Below are positions 7,680-13,626 of a stretch of DNA of 13,626 nucleotides, in pieces. The stretch spans positions 1 to 13,626 of the forward strand of contig JAUVET010000011.1 of assembly GCA_030594665.1 (NCBI GenBank). The letters are read 5' to 3'. The stretch is from Methanosarcinaceae archaeon. GTDB taxonomy: Archaea > Halobacteriota > Methanosarcinia > Methanosarcinales > Methanosarcinaceae. A model generated the notes under the pieces. It was not told where the DNA came from, ran no database searches, and saw only the letters and a list, made by a program, of their open reading frames with translations. Positions within the stretch are counted from its first letter, which is position 1. Each line of letters starts with the position of its first letter. The translations under genes and the position numbers were made by a program.

Positions 7680-8543
7680 ATGACAAACCGATTCGATAAA
7701 GTACGTAAAATATTGATCATCATCCTTTTATTGAATCTTTTTGTTGCCGTATCCAAGATCGCATATGGTCTAATTTCAAATACGCTCAGCATGCAGGCTG
7801 ACGGATATCACTCACTTTTTGATGGCGTGTCAAACATAATCGGCATAATCGGTATCCGGATCGCATCAAAACCACCTGACAAAGAACATCCCTACGGACA
7901 TCAGAAATATGAAACAATGGCATCAATAGCCATTGCAATCCTCCTACTGTTTGTAGGATTCGAAATACTGCAAAGTTCAATTGACAGGTTCATAACAGGG
8001 TCACAACCATACATAACCTCAATGAGCTTTATCGTCATGGTTGTTACAACCGGGATAAATCTTTTTGTTACAACCTATGAACATAAAAAAGGAGTGGAGT
8101 TGAACAGTGAGATACTTATCACAGATGCAATACACACAAAAAGCGACATCTACGTATCACTATCTGTGATATTGGGTCTGGTTGCGATTAAAATTGGATA
8201 TCCCATAATTGACCCGCTTATTGCACTCATCATTGCAATAGTCATTGTCCGCGCAGGCATTTTGATCATACGGCAAAGTTCCCACACATTGTGTGATGTT
8301 TCCCGTATTGATGAGGAATCCATCTGCGATGTTGTCGAAGAAATAAAAGGCGTAATCGAGTGTCACAAGATACGAACACGCGGCAATTTGAATAATATCC
8401 ACATTGACCTTCACGTAAAGGTTCGCCCCGATATGCATACAGACAAGGCACATGCACTTGCACATGATGTTGAAAAACGCCTAAAGGATTATTTTGAGGG
8501 TGTAAGTGATGTGGTAGTGCATATTGAACCTGCTGATGGGTAA
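7680..8543 (+). CDS. Cation diffusion facilitator (divalent metal efflux) transporter
   Basis: This 287-residue inner-membrane antiporter probably exports a divalent metal in exchange for protons. Six hydrophobic segments occupy roughly residues 10-35, 47-62, 80-100, 112-132, 157-178 and 180-200. A soluble C-terminal ferredoxin-like dimer domain follows (about 205-287, with IHIDLHVKVRPDMHTDKAHALAHDVE). The intramembrane metal site is H44xxxD48 in ADGYHSLFDG (TM2) and H152xxxD156 in TDAIHTKSD (TM5). This HD-HD pattern is typical of zinc or similar transporters and differs from the DD-DD manganese type, but the true substrate is inferred. The loop KEHPYGHQKYE (69-78) after TM2 is also typical. 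The gene has its own TATA box and ends 8 bp before the convergent AMMECR1 gene. Confidence 0.92.
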   Translation: MTNRFDKVRKILIIILLLNLFVAVSKIAYGLISNTLSMQADGYHSLFDGVSNIIGIIGIRIASKPPDKEHPYGHQKYETMASIAIAILLLFVGFEILQSSIDRFITGSQPYITSMSFIVMVVTTGINLFVTTYEHKKGVELNSEILITDAIHTKSDIYVSLSVILGLVAIKIGYPIIDPLIALIIAIVIVRAGILIIRQSSHTLCDVSRIDEESICDVVEEIKGVIECHKIRTRGNLNNIHIDLHVKVRPDMHTDKAHALAHDVEKRLKDYFEGVSDVVVHIEPADG

Positions 8544-8551
8544 ATGATATT

Positions 8552-9163
8552 TCAATCACCGCATTTCATGAAATTCTCTTCGATCACATCCCCACGTGGA
8601 ACACTTTCCTTAAATATCTGACCTTCAAAAAAATACACCTCTGCACCCTTTTGCCATGCATCAGGTGATAATCCGGCTTTCAAACATGTGTGTTCTAAAA
8701 ACTCAACCTCATCAAAATCGTTTTCCGGTGCCACTTGAGGAAGCAACAATCCCTGATTGTACCCCTTCTTAACAATCAATCCATGCCTGCCAATCTCGAT
8801 CATATCCGGAAGTTCCTGCGGAGATACATCAATAAGCGTTGGTTGTGTGAGCACAGTGACCTCTACCGCAATATCGTCCATTTCATGAGATCTTACCGGT
8901 GAAAATCTCGGATCCCTTGCAGCTGCGGATATTGAAGAATCAATTATTGCATTTCCAAGTGATGAATTAGGATATGGATATCCAATACAGCCGCGCAGCA
9001 TTCCTTGTTTTGTTAATGTAACGAACACGCCACGTTTTTTGTTGAAAATGTCCGGCAGGTCAACATCCGATAATTTAATAACTGCACCTTTATCCAAAAA
9101 AGTCTCTATTGTATCCCGTGCCAGATGAATTGCCATAACACCTTCATTATTTGTTAGCATCAT
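8552..9163 (-). CDS. AMMECR1-domain protein
   Basis: This 203-residue protein is the archaeal single-domain form of AMMECR1, a conserved family of unknown biochemical function. The signature LRGCIG is at residues 56-61, preceded by RGVFVTL. ARDPRFSPVRSHEMDDIAVEVTVLT follows, then GRHGLIVKKGYNQGLLLPQVAPE and a C-terminal LEHTCLKAGLSPDAW segment, all characteristic of the family. The start is one of two adjacent ATGs (9163 or 9160). A possible TATA (TTATATC, about 9183-9189) lies 22-25 bases upstream, suggesting a short or absent leader. Just beyond it is the four-unit 15-bp array at 9188-9247. It lies downstream of pgk on the same strand, 78 bp away. The cysteine in RGCIG has been discussed as functional in the family, but no reaction can be assigned. 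Confidence 0.93.
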   Translation of the reverse strand: MMLTNNEGVMAIHLARDTIETFLDKGAVIKLSDVDLPDIFNKKRGVFVTLTKQGMLRGCIGYPYPNSSLGNAIIDSSISAAARDPRFSPVRSHEMDDIAVEVTVLTQPTLIDVSPQELPDMIEIGRHGLIVKKGYNQGLLLPQVAPENDFDEVEFLEHTCLKAGLSPDAWQKGAEVYFFEGQIFKESVPRGDVIEENFMKCGD

Positions 9164-9187
9164 ACTTTTTCCCTGCGAATAGATATA

Positions 9188-9247
9188 ATTGAAGTATCAA
9201 TGATTAAAGTGATAGTCATTGAAGTGAGCGTAATTTAAGTCTCAATG
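9188..9247. repeat. Four tandem 15-bp repeats upstream of the AMMECR1 gene
   Basis: Four directly adjacent 15-bp units start at 9188, 9203, 9218 and 9233. Every unit begins with ATT-N-AAGT, with N being G, A, G and T. The first and last units also share the ending TCAATG, while the middle two are more diverged at that end. The last unit overlaps the pgk stop codon (9242-9244). The first is adjacent to the putative TATA of the AMMECR1 gene. Position and strict spacing suggest binding sites for a regulator, though a decayed tandem duplication is the alternative. Confidence 0.7.
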
Positions 9248-10477
9248 CGTTAATCTCTTATATCGCAGTGCAGCATCCTTTAATGCCTCAATACCGGGAA
9301 GTTTTTCCCCTGCAAGATAATCAATGCATGCTCCACCGCCAGTACTCAGATGAGAAAAACTGTTCTCAAGTCCCATATTAATGACCTCTGCGGATATGTG
9401 CCCACCTCCGATAATTGAAAATTCCGACCTTGCCGCAGATCTGATGATCTCATGTGTACCAAGTGCAAATGCATCGATCTCGGAAACACCGGCAGGTCCA
9501 TTTAAAACAACAGTTTTTGCATTTTCGATCTCTTTTGTAAATGCAACAATTGTTTCAAGTCCAATATCATTAACAGGTAGATCATTTATTGAAAGTTCAT
9601 CCACAGGAACTTCAATTCGATCACCATTGTCATTTAATGCAACATCCACCGGTAACTCGATCTTGCCGTTGAATTTATCGATCAGTTCTTTTCCTTTTTC
9701 AATAAGATCAGTATATCCCTGTGATTCAATAAAATCCATATTAACTTTGCCAATATCCACACCCGATGCCGAAAGCATCACATTGCCAACAATTCCTGTA
9801 AGCAACACCCTGTCCGCATTCCCATTTGACAAAACATTTTCAGCAACTTTAAGCGAATCATCGACCTTCGCTCCGCCAAGAACGAATATACAGGGAGCGC
9901 CGCCGCCTTTTATACCTCTGTCAAGTGAAATTACCTCTTTTTCCATCACCCTGCCAGCGCCACTTGGAAGTGTTTCAGTAAATCCAAGAATCGACAACTG
10001 TGCCCGATGTGATACTGCAAATGCATCATTTAGGAATATATCAAAAAGCGGGGATAACTGCCGCACCATATGAGTTTGTGCATGTTCAGGTGCAGTTCTT
10101 TTAAGGGTCTCCTCTGAATAGAACCTCACGTTTTCAAGGAGAATAACATCTCCTTTCCTCATCGATGAGATGCTCGACCTTGCATGTGATCCGAAAATAT
10201 CATCCACATATTTTACCCCACGTCCAAGATAGCTTGACATACGCAAAGCATGTGCCTTCATTGTAGTGAAATCATTTTTCCCGGGTCTGCTCTGGTGTGC
10301 GAGCAATACAACCTTAGAATTTTCAAGATCCTTCAACGTGATCAGGTGACTCCTTATCCTCATATCATCAAGAATATTGCCATCAGGGTCCATCGGGGAA
10401 TTCAGATCAACACGCACGAGAATTGTTGCGTCATCTATGTCAAAATCATCAATTGTGAGAAAATCTTTGGTAATCAA
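9242..10477 (-). CDS. pgk: Phosphoglycerate kinase
   Basis: This enzyme catalyses 1,3-bisphosphoglycerate + ADP to and from 3-phosphoglycerate + ATP. In methanogens it mainly serves gluconeogenesis in the cytoplasm. From the chosen start it has 411 residues, the usual archaeal size. Motifs seen are VRVDLNSP (21-28, substrate site), AHQSRPG, LLENVRF (about 113-119), NDAFAVSHR, LGGAKVDDS (about 200-208, nucleotide side), LNGPAGVSE, and IGGGHISAE with STGGGACIDYLAG near the C-terminus. The open frame reaches TTG 10501, but TTG 10477 has GAGGG 5 bases upstream. It gives the start (M)ITKDFLTIDDFD, which resembles Methanosarcina-type enzymes as I remember them, so I chose it. VSE in NGPAGVSE replaces the commoner VFE, a mild change. 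The promoter should lie in the AT-rich 10502-10636 gap. Confidence 0.95.
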   Translation of the reverse strand: MITKDFLTIDDFDIDDATILVRVDLNSPMDPDGNILDDMRIRSHLITLKDLENSKVVLLAHQSRPGKNDFTTMKAHALRMSSYLGRGVKYVDDIFGSHARSSISSMRKGDVILLENVRFYSEETLKRTAPEHAQTHMVRQLSPLFDIFLNDAFAVSHRAQLSILGFTETLPSGAGRVMEKEVISLDRGIKGGGAPCIFVLGGAKVDDSLKVAENVLSNGNADRVLLTGIVGNVMLSASGVDIGKVNMDFIESQGYTDLIEKGKELIDKFNGKIELPVDVALNDNGDRIEVPVDELSINDLPVNDIGLETIVAFTKEIENAKTVVLNGPAGVSEIDAFALGTHEIIRSAARSEFSIIGGGHISAEVINMGLENSFSHLSTGGGACIDYLAGEKLPGIEALKDAALRYKRLTH

Positions 10478-10482
10478 TATAT

Positions 10483-10487
10483 CCCTC
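10483..10487 (-). promoter_or_regulatory. pgk: Ribosome-binding site deciding the TTG start of pgk
   Basis: GAGGG on the minus strand lies 5 bases before TTG 10477. It favours this non-ATG start over the TTG eight codons upstream, which has no such site. Confidence 0.6.
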
Positions 10488-10599
10488 AGCACAATATTCA
10501 ATGCAACTTCAATTAGATTAATACAATGATTATAATATTGACCTACATTACTATTACAAATCTACTATATATTATCTGGGATTATATTTATGCATGTGG

Positions 10600-10631
10600 T
10601 TTTAACTTTAAAGTTAGAATTAGAGTTAAAA
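10600..10631. repeat. Perfect 14-bp palindrome with a nested longer inverted repeat
   Basis: TAACTTTAAAGTTA (10603-10616) is a perfect palindrome. Its left arm, extended to TTTTAACT (10600-10607), also pairs exactly with AGTTAAAA (10624-10631). It lies between the DRTGG gene (ending at 10637) and pgk, about 125-155 bases upstream of the pgk start. It could be an operator or part of the DRTGG gene's 3' end. No T-run follows it as in a simple terminator. Confidence 0.5.
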
Positions 10632-10636
10632 ATTTA

Positions 10637-11704
10637 TCAAAGTCCTATCACTTTTTCAAGTGAATCCACATCAACGTTGTCCTCGATCAATTCCACGATC
10701 CTATTAAGTTTCCGGTCCTGTTTTATGCGCGCTCTCCCGATCAGGTGCTCAACTCTCTCGATCGTGCTCATCGTGTCTCCCCGCACAAGTACAACCGGAA
10801 TATCCGCATGTTCCGCACTGCCAAGTACAGCTTCACTTGGACGTAAGTTCCCGGTCAGGATCAAGCATTTTACCTTTGCCTCGATCGCTGCCAACTGGAT
10901 ATCGGAACGGTCCCCGCCTGTGATGACTGCACTGTTGGGCGCCCGTCTGAAATATTTAATTGCAGAATTTACTTCCATTGCCCCAACAAAATAGTGTTCG
11001 ACCAGATTTTCAAGATTATCGGCACCTACGAGAACTTCACCATGTAGATCTTCGACTATATCGGAGATCATCACAGAACGAAGGGTTGCATCCTGTGGTA
11101 TAACACCAAATACGGTTATGCCCCTGTTTTCCAAAAACGGAACCACAAGTTCAGTCACTTTTTCATATTCGCTTTCCGGGACATCGTTCAATATCACGCC
11201 GGAAATTATATCTACATTATCGATAGTCTTAAAATCACAAAGGATGCGGTCAATCGCAAACACCGAATCATATCTGGTGATAAGTAAAATGTGTGTGTTC
11301 AATTTTGAAGCAACCTCCGGGTCGGATAGATTGTACATCGCACCGCCACCAATGCCTCCGGCACCCTCAATTAGCACCACGTCTTTTCCTTCCGATACAG
11401 TAGAAAATGCATCATTCAACGTCTTGTCAAGTTTCTTCTCAATCCCCATAAGAGCATCATGGGTGAGGGTTTCTGTCAAAAGAATTGGTGTAATGGATTT
11501 GATTGGATCGGTCAGCCCGAAAATCCTGCGCATCTCCTCTGCATCCTCATCTGCGAGTATACCGTTTACATCTACCAGCAGGTTCCCGATAGGCTTCATG
11601 TACCCAACAGTGTAACCCCTTCTTTTTAGTATCATCCCAAGCCCTATGCATAAAGCACTCTTTCCAGAATATTTCTCGGATGAACTTATCAATATAGATG
11701 CCAT
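10637..11704 (-). CDS. BioD-like P-loop/DRTGG-domain protein (phosphotransacetylase N-domain family)
   Basis: This 355-residue protein pairs a dethiobiotin-synthetase-like P-loop domain (about 1-205) with a DRTGG domain (about 215-320). The combination is the same as the N-terminal part of long phosphotransacetylases (COG0857), but here without the catalytic transferase. The nucleotide loop is SSSEKYSGKSA (7-17). KPIGN (about 37-41) and VVLIEGAGGIGGG (about 108-120) are BioD-like strands. The DRTGG core is TGGDRSDIQLAA (262-273) with LILTGNLRPS. It starts at an ATG with AAGGAG 7 bases upstream. It lies upstream of pgk on the same strand, 160 bp from the chosen pgk start. The family is common in methanogens and probably senses nucleotides or regulates acetyl metabolism. 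That role is inference, and no reaction is established from sequence. Confidence 0.88.
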   Translation of the reverse strand: MASILISSSEKYSGKSALCIGLGMILKRRGYTVGYMKPIGNLLVDVNGILADEDAEEMRRIFGLTDPIKSITPILLTETLTHDALMGIEKKLDKTLNDAFSTVSEGKDVVLIEGAGGIGGGAMYNLSDPEVASKLNTHILLITRYDSVFAIDRILCDFKTIDNVDIISGVILNDVPESEYEKVTELVVPFLENRGITVFGVIPQDATLRSVMISDIVEDLHGEVLVGADNLENLVEHYFVGAMEVNSAIKYFRRAPNSAVITGGDRSDIQLAAIEAKVKCLILTGNLRPSEAVLGSAEHADIPVVLVRGDTMSTIERVEHLIGRARIKQDRKLNRIVELIEDNVDVDSLEKVIGL

Positions 11705-12139
11705 GATCTCACTCCTTAATTCCTATTATGTATCAATTCAATAATAATATTTGTAACTATAGTTTTAGTAGTAGATATTAGTATTAGTCCCTTACGAGAT
11801 ATTTTCGTGCTTTTTTGGCACGAAAAACATGCCGTTCTTTGATCATCTTGAGAACTTTGAGACTTTTTAATATATTCTGGATGAAACGAAACATGGCAAA
11901 GAAAATCGATCACAGAGACTCATTGCTTTTTTTTCTGTGGGAAGATCTGATCTGATAAGAAGTTCAAGTGCTTTCAAATGGTTGCACTAAAGAAGGGCAA
12001 TAACAAATTTATAGAGGAAATCGAGCAATTATACTTCTTTATAGGTAAAATGGGGGGGAGTTGAACGCCGACTCTCAATCCCTATTCAATACATTCAAAT
12101 ATTGTTAATTGAATACCAAAGTACTGTTGGTGAACAAAT
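11705..12139. other. 435-bp stretch without a convincing gene
   Basis: This stretch separates the divergent DRTGG and HNH genes. It contains TAG-rich simple sequence on the plus strand (about 11759-11788, repeating TTAGTA), a strong hairpin (11802-11826) and a TATA-like TTAATATATT (11867-11876). A 20-codon ORF begins at 11893. There is also an eight-T run (11927-11934) with CACAGA/TCTGTG around it. At 12053-12086 a G-run with GTTGAAC looks superficially like the reverse of a tRNA T-arm but does not fold as one. The minus-strand frame at 11716-11913 has no support. Confidence 0.6.
11802..11826. repeat. Perfect 9-bp stem hairpin upstream of the DRTGG gene
   Basis: TTTTCGTGC and GCACGAAAA are exact complements separated by a seven-base TTTTTTG loop. 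The stem sits about 100 bp upstream of the DRTGG gene start. No T-run follows on either strand, so it is not a standard terminator; an operator or an RNA structure is possible. Confidence 0.65.
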
Positions 12140-13150
12140 ATGTATAATGAGTCCGAAGAAGTTTATACGTTAATAATTCCTGTGAAACCCGAAAATGTTG
12201 TAAATGGTAAGTACCGAGGAGGGGCTGAAGTCGGAGAAATGTATCCAACCTATGATCATTTCGATGAACACAAAAGTGTTTTTTGGGCATGGGGTTTATC
12301 GCCGAGTGGTATTAAAAAATCGATTAAAAAAGGTCATGCAAAACTTGGCATGATAGATTTTATTAATAAGATGCACCCCGAATTATTAAAAAACCTTGGG
12401 GTTTCCACAAACATTAATGGAAAAATGGTTAAAATTAGTAAAACTGGATATTTCTATTCTACAAAAGATAAATCAATAAATTGGAAATTTGAAGCAACTT
12501 CTATTTTGAATACCGAGGATATTAAAAAAAGGAATCTTGAAAAGTACGTGCCCGATTTTAGAAAAATATATTTGGATGATTGGTATGGCACTTGGTTATT
12601 AATCAGTGATTTGAAGAAATTGGAAACGCCATTTAGTGGAAAACTTATCGAAAATAGATTTTATGTGTTTCCAACATTCGATTTTGAATTTTACAGCAAT
12701 TCAGAAAATAAACTGATACCTTTTAGCACAAATCACTTGACATTAGGAAATGCATTTGTTATAGAAAAAGAAACGGATAATGAAAATAACTTACACGATT
12801 TTTTTAGTATCGAAGAAGATGAACAATGTATATCAGATGAAAGTTTTGAAGAAAAGAAAAAATTACGTTACCATAAACTTGTTGAAAGAAATTCAAATAT
12901 ATCGAAGAGAACGAAGGAGATTCATGGATATACTTGCACCGCATGTGGTTTTAATTTTATAAAAAAGTATGGTGAAATTGGCACAAATTACATCGAAGCT
13001 CATCACCTAATTCCTTTTACCGTTTTGAATGAAAATTCAAAAGTATCTCCAAAAAATGATATGACAGTTCTATGTGCAAATTGTCACAGGATGATTCATA
13101 GATTACAAAATGTTTCAAATATAGAAGAATTTAAGAAAATAATTCATTAA
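12140..13150 (+). CDS. HNH endonuclease with unrecognised N-terminal region; candidate modification-dependent nuclease
   Basis: The 336-residue product ends in a clear HNH nuclease domain of the McrA kind. Zinc ligands are C266-x2-C269 and C312-x2-C315, the catalytic pair is EAHH (286-289), N306 lies in KNDMTVLC, and CHRMIH (315-320) closes the motif. The first 240 residues match nothing I can name. They start with a beta-like TLIIPV, contain SVFWAWG (46-52), GYFYSTKDKSINWKFEATSI (103-122) and DWYGTWLLIS (147-156), and are rich in aromatic residues. That layout is reminiscent of EVE/PUA-type readers of modified bases, which are fused to HNH in some type IV restriction enzymes. This is inference only. 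The start has GGTGA 6 bases upstream. The gene is more AT-rich than its left neighbours and stands alone, consistent with acquisition as a defence gene. Homing or phage-type HNH is an alternative. Confidence 0.85.
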   Translation: MYNESEEVYTLIIPVKPENVVNGKYRGGAEVGEMYPTYDHFDEHKSVFWAWGLSPSGIKKSIKKGHAKLGMIDFINKMHPELLKNLGVSTNINGKMVKISKTGYFYSTKDKSINWKFEATSILNTEDIKKRNLEKYVPDFRKIYLDDWYGTWLLISDLKKLETPFSGKLIENRFYVFPTFDFEFYSNSENKLIPFSTNHLTLGNAFVIEKETDNENNLHDFFSIEEDEQCISDESFEEKKKLRYHKLVERNSNISKRTKEIHGYTCTACGFNFIKKYGEIGTNYIEAHHLIPFTVLNENSKVSPKNDMTVLCANCHRMIHRLQNVSNIEEFKKIIH

Positions 13151-13194
13151 AAACAGATGACAATCTTTTGTAAACCTGTACAGTCATAGTAGGT

Positions 13195-13272
13195 ATAAAC
13201 AAGTGCATTAATTGTGGAATGGATGCAAATACAAATGAGAAGTTTTGCAATGAATGTGGGGCGAAGTTTTGA
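13195..13272 (+). pseudogene. Zinc-ribbon remnant, 25 codons, without a normal start
   Basis: The frame reads INKCINCGMDANTNEKFCNE followed by CGAKF and a TGA. The two CxxCG knuckles form a complete zinc ribbon of the kind found at the N-terminus of many archaeal membrane proteins. The position where such proteins have ATG is ATA here, and no ATG, GTG or TTG occurs upstream before a stop at 13171-13173. The only in-frame ATG lies after the first knuckle. Downstream of the TGA the frame soon closes again. It most likely represents the broken first domain of a larger gene. Use of ATA as a start in a genuine micro-protein cannot be excluded; AGGT just precedes it. Confidence 0.55.
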
Positions 13273-13322
13273 GTGAATAATTCAACACAACTGCTTAATA
13301 CAAACAGATATTAAATATTATC

Positions 13323-13397
13323 ATGGAATGGATTGAAATCATGAAAGAACTGGGAAAATCGATTCAAACACCGAAAGGAAGATTGCTTTATGTTTGA
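13323..13397 (+). CDS. Unrecognised 24-aa open reading frame ahead of the nucleotidyltransferase
   Basis: An ATG opens a short frame beginning MEWIEIMKELGKSIQTPKGR and ending four residues later. It has no clear ribosome-binding site. It lies 30 bp upstream of the nucleotidyltransferase on the same strand. The amphipathic, charged sequence looks like coding DNA rather than random, so it may be the truncated N-terminus of a former gene. I assign no function. Confidence 0.3.
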   Translation: MEWIEIMKELGKSIQTPKGRLLYV

Positions 13398-13427
13398 CAG
13401 TAGGTAGAAATAAAATTGGTGATCATT

Positions 13428-13626
13428 ATGGATCGAAAAAATATCGCAAAAAAGTTTTCAGATGAAATTCTAAAACGATCCGGTAAAAATATAGTTTCAA
13501 TAACATTGTACGGATCAGTTGCCAAAGGTATTGATACCGATGACAGTGATATCGATATTTTAGTTATAACAGATGCCAATCAAAATATATCAGACATTGT
13601 CTATGACATCGTAGCAGACTTTGTTA
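13428..13626 (+). CDS. MNT-type nucleotidyltransferase, 5' part only (runs off the window)
   Basis: Sixty-six residues are visible. The nucleotidyltransferase core is LYGSVAKG (27-34, the GS motif) followed by DDSDIDILV (38-46), with D41 and D43 as the metal-binding aspartates. This is the small stand-alone type of polymerase-beta-like transferase. Such proteins are often the antitoxin half of HEPN/MNT toxin-antitoxin pairs that modify the HEPN toxin. No HEPN gene is seen upstream, so any partner must lie beyond the window. GGTGATC (13418-13424), an exact match to the archaeal anti-Shine-Dalgarno, lies only 3 bases before the ATG and fixes the start. Confidence 0.85.
   Translation, partial: MDRKNIAKKFSDEILKRSGKNIVSITLYGSVAKGIDTDDSDIDILVITDANQNISDIVYDIVADFV

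Noticed and set aside
9381..10073. 230-codon plus-strand ORF opposite pgk
   Set aside because: It is a serine/proline-rich antisense shadow of pgk, without a start signal or family match.
11911..11939. CACAGA...T8...TCTGTG as a terminator
   Set aside because: The T-run lies inside the loop rather than after the stem, and no plus-strand gene ends just upstream.
12053..12086. G-run plus GTTGAAC resembling the reversed T-arm of a tRNA (possible attachment site)
   Set aside because: On the minus strand TTCAACT fits a T-loop, but the flanking bases do not form a five-pair stem and no acceptor or anticodon arm can be drawn. I keep it only as a curiosity at the composition boundary.

Overview
The window looks like chromosomal DNA of a methanogenic or methane-oxidising euryarchaeon, most likely of the Methanosarcinales type. 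The evidence is a four-subunit pyruvate:ferredoxin oxidoreductase in the order porG-D-A-B, a CooC-type ATPase that serves CO dehydrogenase, an archaeal phosphoglycerate kinase, a BioD-like/DRTGG protein of the phosphotransacetylase-associated family, TATA-box promoters (two of them placed for leaderless mRNAs), and GGAGG/GGTGA ribosome-binding sites. The genus cannot be fixed from the sequence alone.

Left part (1-4008), all on the minus strand: porGDAB is a tightly packed operon (ATGA overlaps and a TAG|ATG junction). It is the acetyl-CoA/pyruvate interconversion enzyme, and its porB is cut by the window edge. Upstream of it is a tRNA-dihydrouridine synthase. The gap 4109-4435 holds a compact hairpin-forming repeat of CACAGAG units at 9-bp spacing and the TATA box of the next gene.

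Middle (4442-11704): an AAA/DUF4143 ATPase on the plus strand converges on cooC. Then come a small exported protein with an SCP2-like sequence pattern, a cation diffusion facilitator on the plus strand, an AMMECR1-domain protein, phosphoglycerate kinase, and the BioD-like/DRTGG protein. The last three are on the minus strand. porGDAB, cooC, pgk and the DRTGG protein all fit central C1/C2 and gluconeogenic metabolism around acetyl-CoA. A clean four-unit 15-bp tandem array sits just upstream of the AMMECR1 gene, and a 14-bp perfect palindrome lies between pgk and the DRTGG gene.

Right part (11705-13626): a gene-poor stretch of about 435 bp is followed by visibly more AT-rich, accessory-looking DNA. 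It holds an HNH endonuclease with a large unrecognised N-terminal region (candidate modification-dependent nuclease), a 25-codon zinc-ribbon remnant without a normal start, an unrecognised 24-aa ORF, and the start of an MNT-type nucleotidyltransferase. This part resembles a small defence or toxin-antitoxin island. The best candidates for something undescribed are the N-terminal region of the HNH protein, the 15-bp operator-like array, and the exported SCP2-like protein.
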